Below, one piece after another: positions 58,552 to 64,000 of a DNA stretch of 64,000 nt. The stretch lies in the IMG/VR virus record IMGVR_UViG_3300031787_007614, positions 62,001 through 126,000 of that record; one strand, given 5' to 3'. Position 1 is the stretch's first letter. Each line of letters opens with the position of its first letter. The translations under genes and the position numbers were made by a program. The DNA comes from a virus. The notes under the pieces are model-generated. The model searched no databases. It was not told the DNA's origin and saw only the letters and a program-made list of their open reading frames with translations.

Positions 58552-58818
58552 TTAGGCCAAACCAAGAGCCATTGCTTTGTAACCAGCGGCTACCAACTTG
58601 CGTGAAGGCTTGCCAATCACGTACTCGGTAACTTGCAGGCCATTGCCGGCTTTACGGCTGTTGGCATACACGGCAAAGCCGGCTTGACGAACACGGCTGA
58701 CTTCAGCACTCATGTTCTTGATGCCAAATCGCTTTTCAGCGGCAGCAGGGGTAATTGCTTCGCCATTTTGCAAGGCGGTGAACAATTTAAAGGTTTTGGT
58801 GGTTTCACTAATACGCAT
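58552..58818 (-). CDS. Small helix-turn-helix-like phage protein
   Basis: This 88-residue protein contains GEAITPAAAEKRFGIKNMSA (19-38), a helix-turn-helix-like pattern, then SRVRQAGFAVYAN and VTEYVIGKPSRKL, a winged-helix-type wing. Similar proteins are common in aquatic phages. DNA binding is probable. It has its own promoter and terminator, and a palindrome lies just upstream of the promoter, so autoregulation is possible. Confidence 0.75.
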   Translation of the reverse strand: MRISETTKTFKLFTALQNGEAITPAAAEKRFGIKNMSAEVSRVRQAGFAVYANSRKAGNGLQVTEYVIGKPSRKLVAAGYKAMALGLA

Positions 58819-58860
58819 TTTTATCTCCTATAAGTGTAGCTGTTGCGTCAGCATTTCACT

Positions 58861-58889
58861 ATTATATAGGATCCTTGTTGTAAATGCAA
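58861..58889 (-). promoter_or_regulatory. Sigma-70-type promoter for the HTH gene
   Basis: TTGCAT (58884-58889) and TATAAT (58861-58866), 17 bases apart. A leader of about 35 bases carries AGGAG. Confidence 0.75.
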
Positions 58890-58894
58890 CACAG

Positions 58895-58915
58895 TTTGGC
58901 AAGTCATTTGCCAAA
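58895..58915. promoter_or_regulatory. Palindromic operator candidate
   Basis: TTTGGCAA and TTGCCAAA form perfect 8-base inverted arms around a 5-base centre. The palindrome lies between the divergent HTH gene and the secreted-protein gene, 5 bases upstream of the -35 box at 58884. Confidence 0.5.
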
Positions 58916-59029
58916 GTATTTTAGATTGGCAACATGCCCAAACTCAGTAAACCCTTTGCCAGGCTGCCGCGTTATATATGTGTAGCCAGGAAGGTCTTGG
59001 TCTACAAGTTTCTAACTCAAGGAGATACC

Positions 59030-59233
59030 ATGAAACAATTGATCGCTCTCATTGCCGCTGCCGTTGCAGTTACCGCTTTTGCCCAGGCACCTGCTGCCAA
59101 AAAAGAAGAAGCCAAAAAGCCTGCTGACAAGGTTGAAGCCAAGGCACCTGCTGCCGCTCCTGCTGCCGCTCCTGCTGCCGCTCCTGCACCAGCTGCCAAG
59201 AAAGATGAAAAGAAAGCCGACGCCAAGAAGTGA
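59030..59233 (+). CDS. Secreted Ala/Lys/Pro-repeat protein
   Basis: The ATG at 59030 has AAGGAGAT before it; a longer frame is discarded. The 67-residue protein has a signal peptide (cleavage after AFA, about 17) and a mature part of KKEEAKKP and APAAAPAAAP repeats, ending in Lys-rich sequence. It resembles small periplasmic Ala/Lys-rich proteins of proteobacteria. It stops at TGA, but the same frame stays open for 72 more codons. Confidence 0.75.
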   Translation: MKQLIALIAAAVAVTAFAQAPAAKKEEAKKPADKVEAKAPAAAPAAAPAAAPAPAAKKDEKKADAKK

Positions 59234-59452
59234 ATCCTGGTTCGTAGGCCCCACCTAGTTCTCATTGATCCCAATCTGCTAGATGATTCTGAAGTAATTG
59301 ATTATGGCGAATTTGGTCTGCACCGTGGGTATTCAAGACCCAGAATGGTACAAGACTCAGACAACGATGAAGAAGTTTCAGACCATGTGGCAGTTAGACT
59401 GTGGATTGCAAGGCTCAGGGCCATGGAAAAGTTTCGTGAAGTAACTTCATAA
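59234..59452 (+). CDS. Open frame after TGA, start unclear
   Basis: This frame continues directly in phase after the TGA at 59231-59233 and encodes 72 residues with strong protein character (IDPNLLDDSEVIDYGEFGLH, then RGYSRPRMV and RLWIARLRAMEKF). There is no ATG, GTG or TTG before the conserved-looking part. It could be made by TGA read-through, by a CTG/ATC/ATT start, or be a decayed gene. I believe similar sequences exist in other aquatic phages. Confidence 0.5.
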   Translation: MLVRRPHLVLIDPNLLDDSEVIDYGEFGLHRGYSRPRMVQDSDNDEEVSDHVAVRLWIARLRAMEKFREVTS

Positions 59453-59461
59453 GATTTTGCC

Positions 59462-59495
59462 AAAAAGCCCGCTTCGGCGGGCTTTGTCATTTTAG
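59462..59495 (+). terminator. Rho-independent terminator
   Basis: GCCCGC (59467-59472), a TTCG tetraloop and GCGGGC (59477-59482), then TTTGTCATTTT on the plus strand. It ends the transcript with the secreted-protein frame. Confidence 0.85.
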
Positions 59496-59510
59496 TTTAA
59501 CATACAAAGA

Positions 59511-59518
59511 TATAAATA
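59511..59518 (+). promoter_or_regulatory. T4 late promoter (perfect TATAAATA)
   Basis: TATAAATA is the exact T4 late consensus. It lies 26 bases before the ATG at 59545, directly after a terminator, and has GAGAG downstream as ribosome site. Confidence 0.75.
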
Positions 59519-59544
59519 GGCTTATAACATAAGAGAGCGTGACT

Positions 59545-59976
59545 ATGTTGCATACCATAACAACACCCGATGACGGTTTGATCACATTGATCAAAGATGA
59601 CCCAGTGCGTCCTGAAATTCCAGCCAGTGATCGTGTGAATTCAAACTCTAGAATTTACGTTTGGAAACAGGATGACCAACCTGCGGCCGTGGTGTGTGTG
59701 AAGTTTTTGGAAAGCATTCCAGCCGCAGTAGACGACATGGTTGACTTGGTCGGGAGTGCCACAACTGCGGTATTTTACACTATTTGGTCATACACTGCTG
59801 GCGCGGGTCGTACATTGATCTTGGAAGCTACTAAAAGCATTGAATCAGAGTTTCCGGGCATTGAAACTTATGTGACTCTAAGTCCAAAGACCGAAATGGC
59901 TCGAAAATTTCACCTGAAGAATGGTGCTCGAGAACTGCGAGAAAATTCTACCACCGTTAATTACATCTATAAGTAA
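59545..59976 (+). CDS. GNAT-like acetyltransferase fold protein (putative)
   Basis: The ATG at 59545 is preferred to an in-frame GTG at 59539. The 143-residue protein has AVVCVKFLESIP, FYTIWSYTAGAGRTLILEAT (the turn after a strand resembles the acetyl-CoA loop) and a C-terminal TLSPKTEMARKFHLKNGARE. The last motif is typical of a GNAT-like phage family. The Q/RxxGxG/A motif is only partly present, so catalysis is uncertain. Confidence 0.65.
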   Translation: MLHTITTPDDGLITLIKDDPVRPEIPASDRVNSNSRIYVWKQDDQPAAVVCVKFLESIPAAVDDMVDLVGSATTAVFYTIWSYTAGAGRTLILEATKSIESEFPGIETYVTLSPKTEMARKFHLKNGARELRENSTTVNYIYK

Positions 59977-60048
59977 TTTTGCTCGTGTAGCAATCTTGTC
60001 CTGCAAGGGGCGGGGCTTGATCACACACACATTACACAGGAGAAAAAC

Positions 60049-60276
60049 ATGAGCAAAACACCTTACGAGATCCGTCTCGAACTTCTTACCTTGGCCAAGG
60101 AAATCCTCCAGGCGCCAATTTACGAAAAACGCAGTGAACTTACCAATGAATATCATTCCAAGTTGACCGACGCAAACCGTGAACACTTACCGTTCCCAAC
60201 CATGCCAGACTTTCCGTCCACAACGGACATTATCAGCAAGGCAGAAGAACTCAAGAAGTTTATAGACCAAGCGTAA
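60049..60276 (+). CDS. Conserved small phage protein
   Basis: This 75-residue protein begins MSKTPYEIRLELLTLAKEIL and ends IISKAEELKKFIDQ, with a Pro-rich loop between two helices. I believe the family is common in T4-like phages. GGAG lies before the ATG and a strong terminator follows. Function unknown. Confidence 0.78.
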   Translation: MSKTPYEIRLELLTLAKEILQAPIYEKRSELTNEYHSKLTDANREHLPFPTMPDFPSTTDIISKAEELKKFIDQA

Positions 60277-60281
60277 AAAAG

Positions 60282-60304
60282 AAAAGCCCCGCAAGGGGCT
60301 TTTT
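60282..60304. terminator. Bidirectional rho-independent terminator
   Basis: GCCCC (60286-60290), GCAA loop, GGGGC (60295-60299) with T runs on both strands. It serves the plus-strand gene at 60049-60276 and the convergent gene at 60323-60553. Confidence 0.85.
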
Positions 60305-60322
60305 AGTTTGCGCTATCGGAGT

Positions 60323-60553
60323 TTACTTCTTGTTGAAGGACCAATAGATCACTGCCAATGCCACCAAACCAACCAAACCTTGAGAGCCTAAAGCACCCAC
60401 GAATTTGATAAGACTTGCGGTCACATCGATTGCCAAGAACGGAACTGCGGCACCAAAAAGGATTTGCAGAACCACGCCAGCGGCAATCAGCTTGATGCCG
60501 ATATCGATGATACCGACCAATAGGCCATTGGCCTTAGATAACACATTGTCCAT
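60323..60553 (-). CDS. Small membrane protein, two or three helices
   Basis: This 76-residue protein has hydrophobic segments at about 10-30, 34-50 and 56-72 and a short basic end (FNKK). AAGGAG lies before the ATG. It could be a holin-like or envelope protein; the family is not recognised. An unusual hairpin with a T run lies in its leader. Confidence 0.72.
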   Translation of the reverse strand: MDNVLSKANGLLVGIIDIGIKLIAAGVVLQILFGAAVPFLAIDVTASLIKFVGALGSQGLVGLVALAVIYWSFNKK

Positions 60554-60567
60554 AAAATAGACTCCTT

Positions 60568-60592
60568 AAAAAAACAAGCCTCGAAGGCTTGC
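60568..60592 (-). terminator. Leader hairpin, possible attenuator
   Basis: CAAGCC (60575-60580) and GGCTTG (60586-60591) form a stem followed on the minus strand by seven T residues, directly before the ribosome site of the membrane-protein gene. It would terminate transcription from the promoter at 60600 unless suppressed. Confidence 0.55.
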
Positions 60593-60599
60593 GGACAAA

Positions 60600-60605
60600 T
60601 ATTTA
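60600..60605 (-). promoter_or_regulatory. T4-type late promoter element
   Basis: TTAAATA on the minus strand, between the terminator at 60611 and the leader hairpin at 60568. It is the only visible promoter for the membrane-protein gene. Confidence 0.4.
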
Positions 60606-60610
60606 AGGAA

Positions 60611-60641
60611 GCAAAAGAGATCTGGCCCGTTTAGGCCAGAT
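60611..60641 (-). terminator. Rho-independent terminator
   Basis: ATCTGGCC (60620-60627) and GGCCAGAT (60634-60641) form an 8-bp stem, followed on the minus strand by CTCTTTT. It ends the six-gene operon from 61.9 kb. Confidence 0.7.
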
Positions 60642-60659
60642 TATGGTGGGGTTTGGTCA

Positions 60660-61010
60660 TTAACTGCGCAGTTCTTTCACATGTTTACATTCACCACGGA
60701 ATTTGAACCCTGAACATGTGCAAGACCAGTTGCCGTTGATTTCAGTCAATTTGTAAACATCTCCCCGGCTGCCCTGCACTTCAATCACGCGACCTTCGGG
60801 CTCGGGTTCAGCCACTTGGGTTGGAAACTGCACAGGATTCACCATGAACTTGCGCCCACGCATGTCCATGCGGATGGGATTCCGAAACACTTTGATGCTG
60901 TTGGTCACTGGACTGCGGAAAGCATACATCTTGCTCTTGGAGTCATCCAACAGGTAAACGCCGTTCTTGATGGCATCCCGGTAGTCAGTTGTTTCGGCAA
61001 ACCATTTCAT
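60660..61010 (-). CDS. SWIM-type zinc-finger protein
   Basis: This 116-residue protein ends with a SWIM motif: Cys97, Cys99, Cys108 and His110 (CTC then CKH). SWIM fingers bind DNA or proteins. The N-terminal part has a beta-barrel look (SKMYAFRSPVTNSIKVF). It is the last gene of the operon that starts at 61.99 kb and overlaps its upstream gene by 4 bases. Confidence 0.78.
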   Translation of the reverse strand: MKWFAETTDYRDAIKNGVYLLDDSKSKMYAFRSPVTNSIKVFRNPIRMDMRGRKFMVNPVQFPTQVAEPEPEGRVIEVQGSRGDVYKLTEINGNWSCTCSGFKFRGECKHVKELRS

Positions 61011-61240
61011 ACCAATTCTCCTGTTGCATCGTTGACCTTGCCGTAGTAGACAGCCTCGAATCCGTTGCCGTTCTCAAGCCAACCATTTATGTTCCAGTTA
61101 TCACGGTGCTGGTTGTAGAATCCCGCCCACATGAGTGCATCTTCACGGGTGTTAAACTCTTCCTCACGCTTGACCTTGTACAGGTTGGGTTCACCAAGTT
61201 CCACGGGGTGGACATAAACGATGTGTACGTATTTTGTCAT
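61007..61240 (-). CDS. Small hypothetical protein
   Basis: This 77-residue alpha/beta protein has VHIVYVHPVELGEPNLYKV and EFNTREDALMWAGFYNQ, a common strand-strand-helix layout. It overlaps both neighbours (ATGA). Not recognised. Confidence 0.72.
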   Translation of the reverse strand: MTKYVHIVYVHPVELGEPNLYKVKREEEFNTREDALMWAGFYNQHRDNWNINGWLENGNGFEAVYYGKVNDATGELV

Positions 61241-61389
61241 TCTTCAACTCCATACTTGGAAAGTTCTTCAAAGGTATCAATGGTGCCGTCTTCAATCAAT
61301 TCAATCAAGCAATTAAACTCGTCACGCTCACTAGAGCCAAACACTTCATCTTCCTGCTTGTAAGCAAGGGCTAGTAATTGTTCTTTCAT
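61237..61389 (-). CDS. Small acidic protein (50 aa)
   Basis: This short gene has ATGA overlaps on both sides. The protein is acidic and helical (MKEQLLALAYKQEDEVFG, LIELIEDGTIDTFEEL). It may be an inhibitor-like or adapter protein; function unknown. Confidence 0.7.
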   Translation of the reverse strand: MKEQLLALAYKQEDEVFGSSERDEFNCLIELIEDGTIDTFEELSKYGVEE

Positions 61390-61502
61390 TTTGCCATGAT
61401 CCTTGACAACACTTCCTGCGCCGCGCTCAAGTCTGTGATGGCGAACTCCAAGGGTTCCCAGGCAGTGTAGGGCTGTGTCCAGCGGATGGTGTAGAGTGTC
61501 AT
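61386..61502 (-). CDS. Mini protein (38 aa)
   Basis: This 38-residue protein reads MTLYTIRWTQPYTAWEP, then a short helix (ITDLSAAQEVLSRIM). Its stop overlaps the next ATG (ATGA), and it starts 3 bases after the upstream stop. The strand-helix layout resembles half of a small alpha/beta fold. Confidence 0.62.
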   Translation of the reverse strand: MTLYTIRWTQPYTAWEPLEFAITDLSAAQEVLSRIMAK

Positions 61503-61505
61503 TAT

Positions 61506-61649
61506 TTAGAGTCCGGTGTGGAAAGGGTTGCGTTTGCGAAGATGGGCCAGTGCGGCTTCTTTGGTTTCAAATCTACCACTAATGGGTGTTTGGTGTGCGC
61601 CGCGCACAATAAACCAACCTGCCAAAACGCTGTTATAGATAACTTTCAT
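61506..61649 (-). CDS. Small protein, DUF2188-like pattern (47 aa)
   Basis: The ATG at 61649 lies one base after the upstream stop. The 47-residue protein (GWFIVRGAHQTPISGRFETK) has a beta-hairpin followed by a helix (EAALAHLRKR), similar in plan to DUF2188-type mini-proteins. Function unknown. Confidence 0.65.
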   Translation of the reverse strand: MKVIYNSVLAGWFIVRGAHQTPISGRFETKEAALAHLRKRNPFHTGL

Positions 61650-61650
61650 A

Positions 61651-61929
61651 TCACATGCTCCAGTAAGTTTCGCTGGCAGGGTTGCAACACCATGGAGTGT
61701 CTGCGTCAATTTCTACAGGCTTACCTGACATCAAATTGCGAACAGTGATCTTGGGTGCAACATAAGTGTCACGAGCAACAATGCTCAAATCATTCACTGA
61801 CCAACCTGCTTTATTGCAAAGACGAGTGCGAGTGGCATGGGCGGCACCAAAAGTTTTGTATGCACGGTTTTTAATAGGACCGTCTGTAACAATAAGACCT
61901 GTACCTTTTGCGACAATTACGTATGACAT
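61651..61929 (-). CDS. Conserved phage protein of unknown function
   Basis: This 92-residue protein has VIVAKGTGLIV at the start and ends TPWCCNPASETYWSM, an ending I believe is conserved in aquatic T4-like phages. The two adjacent Cys (Cys79, Cys80) may be functional. It is the first gene of a six-gene operon under an early promoter. Confidence 0.76.
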   Translation of the reverse strand: MSYVIVAKGTGLIVTDGPIKNRAYKTFGAAHATRTRLCNKAGWSVNDLSIVARDTYVAPKITVRNLMSGKPVEIDADTPWCCNPASETYWSM

Positions 61930-61959
61930 TTTGGGCTCCTTTTTGTTAAACTATGCTAT

Positions 61960-61988
61960 ATTATAGCAAATCGGGCATTATTGGTCAA
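61960..61988 (-). promoter_or_regulatory. Early promoter (TTGACC/TATAAT)
   Basis: TTGACC (61983-61988) and TATAAT (61960-61965), 17 bases apart. It drives the six-gene operon down to the terminator at 60611. Confidence 0.82.
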
Positions 61989-62218
61989 CCGAATGCTTTC
62001 ACAAGCCCCGTAAGTCCAATTGCTACACTTACAAGATTCACAAACATCTGTGGTTTATTTGCAACACGGATGCACCATATCAGAAACAGTATGGTTCCTA
62101 TAAAAAATGTAAGGATATTGTAGGGATAGGCCGCGGGCCCGATAGCGTTGAGGCTGTGCCCTGCTACAATAAACACGGCACCTGCCCACTGCAAAATTTC
62201 GTTAGTATCTAATTTCAT
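61985..62218 (-). CDS. Small membrane protein, three helices
   Basis: This 77-residue protein has three hydrophobic segments (about 8-27, 32-48, 56-75) and a NIL-type loop. Its ATG lies 6 bases after a -10 box, with only AAGG abutting the start, so it is near-leaderless. Its end overlaps the next promoter's -35 box. Function unknown. Confidence 0.74.
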   Translation of the reverse strand: MKLDTNEILQWAGAVFIVAGHSLNAIGPAAYPYNILTFFIGTILFLIWCIRVANKPQMFVNLVSVAIGLTGLVKAFG

Positions 62219-62224
62219 ACCTTA

Positions 62225-62253
62225 ATTATAGCAGTTTGGGCATTATTGGTCAA
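62225..62253 (-). promoter_or_regulatory. Early promoter (TTGACC/TATAAT)
   Basis: TTGACC (62248-62253) and TATAAT (62225-62230), 17 bases apart. The ATG at 62218 follows 6 bases after the -10 box. Confidence 0.82.
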
Positions 62254-62255
62254 CC

Positions 62256-62286
62256 AAAAAGTAGTACTTTTGTAGTACTACTTTTT
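62256..62286 (-). terminator. Rho-independent terminator
   Basis: A perfect 13-bp stem (AAAAAGTAGTACT, 62256-62268, with its complement at 62274-62286) ends in T residues. It overlaps the stop codon of the gene at 62278 and abuts the next promoter. Confidence 0.8.
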
Positions 62287-62484
62287 GAGGATTTCGTAAA
62301 ATTGCTGGTTGAGCGCATCCATTTCCGCCTGACTCACGTAGAAGTCAGTACGGGGGTCATAGTAGGCACCCTCTTTGTTGTCATAATACAACACTCTGCC
62401 TGAGAAGTTGAACGGGCCTTCTAGCCCGGCACGAGCACTGTATTTTTCGCGCATGTTGTCAACTTCAAAGACTTTGTAACCCAT
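62278..62484 (-). CDS. Small hypothetical protein
   Basis: The start at MGYKVFEVDNM is set by AAAGGAG upstream. The 68-residue protein has a Tyr-rich middle (VLYYDNKEGAYYDPRTDFYV) and a C-terminal helix. Not recognised. Confidence 0.7.
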   Translation of the reverse strand: MGYKVFEVDNMREKYSARAGLEGPFNFSGRVLYYDNKEGAYYDPRTDFYVSQAEMDALNQQFYEILKK

Positions 62485-62514
62485 TGCCAGCTCCTTTTGT
62501 GTCTGTATGCCCAA

Positions 62515-62543
62515 ATTATAGCAAATTGGGAATTATTGGTCAA
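62515..62543 (-). promoter_or_regulatory. Early promoter (TTGACC/TATAAT)
   Basis: TTGACC (62538-62543) and TATAAT (62515-62520), 17 bases apart. It drives the 68-residue protein gene. Confidence 0.82.
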
Positions 62544-62584
62544 CCAGGCCGTTATATATTAGTAGAAACCATTAGTACTAGTGG

Positions 62585-62590
62585 TAAATA
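62585..62590 (+). promoter_or_regulatory. T4-type late promoter element
   Basis: GTAAATAC lies 17 bases before the ATG at 62608 on the plus strand, with AAGGAG between. Confidence 0.5.
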
Positions 62591-62607
62591 CTGAGAAGGA
62601 GAAAACC

Positions 62608-62775
62608 ATGTCAGAACTAATGCAAAAATTAGTAGAACGCTTGGCCGAGATGTTTCCAGGCTCGGGCTACCAATCCCGATTGGAAGCATACATTGCCGGC
62701 AGACGTCCATGTGACGTATTTGATGTTGAACGATTCCAAAAAGAGTTCAGCCAAGAATTTAAAGGATTTTTATGA
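62608..62775 (+). CDS. DUF3563-like small protein
   Basis: The ATG at 62608 has AAGGAG before it. The 55-residue protein (LVERLAEMFPGSGYQSRLEA, then VERFQKEFSQEF) fits the DUF3563 pattern of short helical proteins. It overlaps the next small gene (ATGA). Function unknown. Confidence 0.7.
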   Translation: MSELMQKLVERLAEMFPGSGYQSRLEAYIAGRRPCDVFDVERFQKEFSQEFKGFL

Positions 62776-62876
62776 TTGCTAAATTTTTTAATCGTGTGTT
62801 TGAACTGTTGGTAGCCTGGGGCGACACTGTGCATGAGTACAGAATGAGCCGCGCCAGTCGTACCTGGTACTATTAA
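62772..62876 (+). CDS. Mini protein (34 aa)
   Basis: This 34-residue basic helical protein ([20 protein letters not shown]) starts in an ATGA overlap and ends 4 bases into the convergent clpP gene. The spacing and amphipathic pattern suggest a membrane-associated helix. Confidence 0.6.
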   Translation: MIAKFFNRVFELLVAWGDTVHEYRMSRASRTWYY

Positions 62877-63460
62877 TCTCGTTTGATTAATATTTTATCA
62901 GCAAGGCCATATTCAACTGCTTCGCCAGCAGTCATGAAATTGTCACGTTCCATATCAGCTTTGAGTTGTTTGTGGGGTTTGCCAGTGTGTTTGACATAGA
63001 TATCAGTCAACACAGTTTTCCAACGCAATAGTTCTCGAGCTTGAATTTCCACGTCTGTGGCCTGACCCGATGCGCCGCCCAGGGGTTGATGGATCATGTG
63101 GCGTGCATTGGGCAGGATGTAGCGATTGCCCTTGTCGCCAGCAGCGGCCAACAACGAGCCCATGCTGGCAGCCTGCCCCATCACAATAGTGTGAATTTTG
63201 GGCTTGATAAAGTTCATGGTATCGTAAATGGCCATACCTGCTGTGACTGATCCGCCGGGTGAGTTGATGTACAAGCTGATGGCTTTGTCGGGGTTGTCAC
63301 TTTCCAAAAACAATAACTGCGCACAGATCAAGCTGGCTGTGTGTTGGGTGACTTCTCCGTCCAGCATGATCACACGATCTTTGAGCAAGCGGCTGTAAAG
63401 GTCGTAACTGCGTTCGCCTCGGGAAGTGTTTTCGATAACAATTGGCACTAGATTTGACAT
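62873..63460 (-). CDS. clpP: ClpP protease subunit
   Basis: The ATG at 63460 has AGGAGA before it. The 195-residue protein is a complete ClpP: GQAASMGS with Ser99, HMIHQP with His124 and ERDNFM with Asp173, plus the handle region and the YVKHTGK segment. Length equals the bacterial enzyme. A short N-terminal segment may be processed. It should pair with the ClpA-type unfoldase at 1.7-4.0 kb or with host unfoldases. Confidence 0.95.
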   Translation of the reverse strand: MSNLVPIVIENTSRGERSYDLYSRLLKDRVIMLDGEVTQHTASLICAQLLFLESDNPDKAISLYINSPGGSVTAGMAIYDTMNFIKPKIHTIVMGQAASMGSLLAAAGDKGNRYILPNARHMIHQPLGGASGQATDVEIQARELLRWKTVLTDIYVKHTGKPHKQLKADMERDNFMTAGEAVEYGLADKILIKRD

Positions 63461-63483
63461 GGGGTCTCCTGGTTGATTGCATA

Positions 63484-63512
63484 AGTATAGCATTATTCTC
63501 GGAAGAAAACAA
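63484..63512 (-). promoter_or_regulatory. Possible clpP promoter
   Basis: TATACT (63484-63489) with a poor TTGTTT -35 (63507-63512), 17 bases apart, minus strand. Leader about 20 bases with AGGAGA. Confidence 0.4.
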
Positions 63513-64000
63513 TGCGTGATCTACTCAATTTACTCGACAACATACTGACTGAAGAAGTCAACGCTCAATTTGCCCCTGAACTTGAAGGCATGAAAGACGT
63601 GATTTCTAGAAGAATCAAGGATCTTCCAGACGACCCTGCTACTGCAAAAGCTCTTAAAGAAATTGAAGATCTGCTGTCGCATATTTCACATGGTGGAAGA
63701 ATGGGATCAATCAGTAAAGAAATTGAAGCTGTGCAAGATCAAGCTGTGCAAGATGCTAAAAAAGTTCTGGCAAGACTAGCAATGAACATCATGGAAGAAG
63801 TTGGTGCCACGCCGTTGCAACGTGCTGATTTTTTCAATACCTGGAAAAGCGATCGGTTGGTCAACACCCAGGCCCTGCTGAGCAATGAAAAAGTTGACTT
63901 TCCTGTGGTATTCACTGGTTATACTGAAAATCCAGTCACAAAAGAATTTGTTGACGAAGTTATGATGATCCAGGAATTAGGCATGGGACGAGGCGAATTT
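63512..64000 (+). CDS. Partial gene at window edge
   Basis: The frame begins at an ATG with GGAAG before it and is open to the window edge (163 codons so far). The first 90 residues are charged and helical ([20 protein letters not shown] start). Then comes [20 protein letters not shown] and a segment ending ELGMGRGEF. The N-terminus resembles that of the 10191-11582 protein in having a short helix before an acidic turn. Not identified; a large virion or head protein is possible. Confidence 0.7.
   Translation, partial: MRDLLNLLDNILTEEVNAQFAPELEGMKDVISRRIKDLPDDPATAKALKEIEDLLSHISHGGRMGSISKEIEAVQDQAVQDAKKVLARLAMNIMEEVGATPLQRADFFNTWKSDRLVNTQALLSNEKVDFPVVFTGYTENPVTKEFVDEVMMIQELGMGRGEF

Noticed and set aside
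1-64000. tRNA genes, integrase or attachment sites
   Set aside because: I saw no convincing cloverleaf, no CCA-type ends and no integrase or transposase motif, but without a covariance-model scan a tRNA could be missed.

Overview
The window looks like part of a large T4-like (myovirus-type) tailed-phage genome from an aquatic, probably Gram-negative, host. The evidence is a gp44-type clamp-loader ATPase, a gp31/GroES-like co-chaperonin, a phage-type PhoH, T4-type late-promoter hexamers (TATAAATA or TAAATA), very dense packing with ATGA and TAATG start-stop overlaps, and long repetitive tail-fibre genes. I saw no integrase, transposase, CRISPR array, rRNA or convincing tRNA. No stretch over 300 bases lacks a gene. 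The host cannot be named from the sequence alone.

Layout. 0-12 kb (minus strand): small virion proteins, a ClpA-type unfoldase with a J-domain protein, a putative holin, a subtilisin-like protease and a lectin-like protein among fibre genes, then a lysis group (GH19 endolysin, lipoprotein, membrane/coiled-coil protein). 12-16 kb: a DUF2061 membrane protein, an APS-kinase-like/nucleotidyltransferase fusion, an Fe(II)/2OG-type protein, two conserved phage proteins and a radical SAM protein. 16-23 kb: phoH (plus strand), then HAD, SDR and radical SAM genes, and a replication/chaperone block (gp44, zinc finger, GroES-like, a DnaE-like fragment). 23-37 kb: six large virion and fibre genes. These switch from minus to plus strand at 32.35 kb around a divergent pair of late promoters.

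37-47 kb (minus strand) is a metabolic island: an A-type Fe-S carrier and a superoxide dismutase; translation initiation factor IF-1; a three-gene fatty-acid cassette (acyl carrier protein, desaturase, beta-ketoacyl-ACP synthase II); a SleB-type wall hydrolase; NAD synthetase; and a BAX-inhibitor-like membrane protein. 47-62.6 kb is an early region of small genes under repeated sigma-70-type promoters, with a penicillin-binding-protein-type carboxypeptidase, a metallophosphoesterase, a ParB/DGQHR-like protein, a GIY-YIG-like protein, a SWIM protein and a set of small paralogues. The window ends with clpP and a partial gene.

Taken together, the genes suggest a phage that manages host protein quality (ClpA, ClpP, J-protein, GroES-like), membrane lipids (ACP, KAS II, desaturase), cofactors (NAD, possibly PAPS, Fe-S), oxidative stress (SOD) and translation initiation (IF-1). 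Several promoters sit so close to start codons that leaderless mRNAs are predicted. These links are inferences from gene content and spacing.
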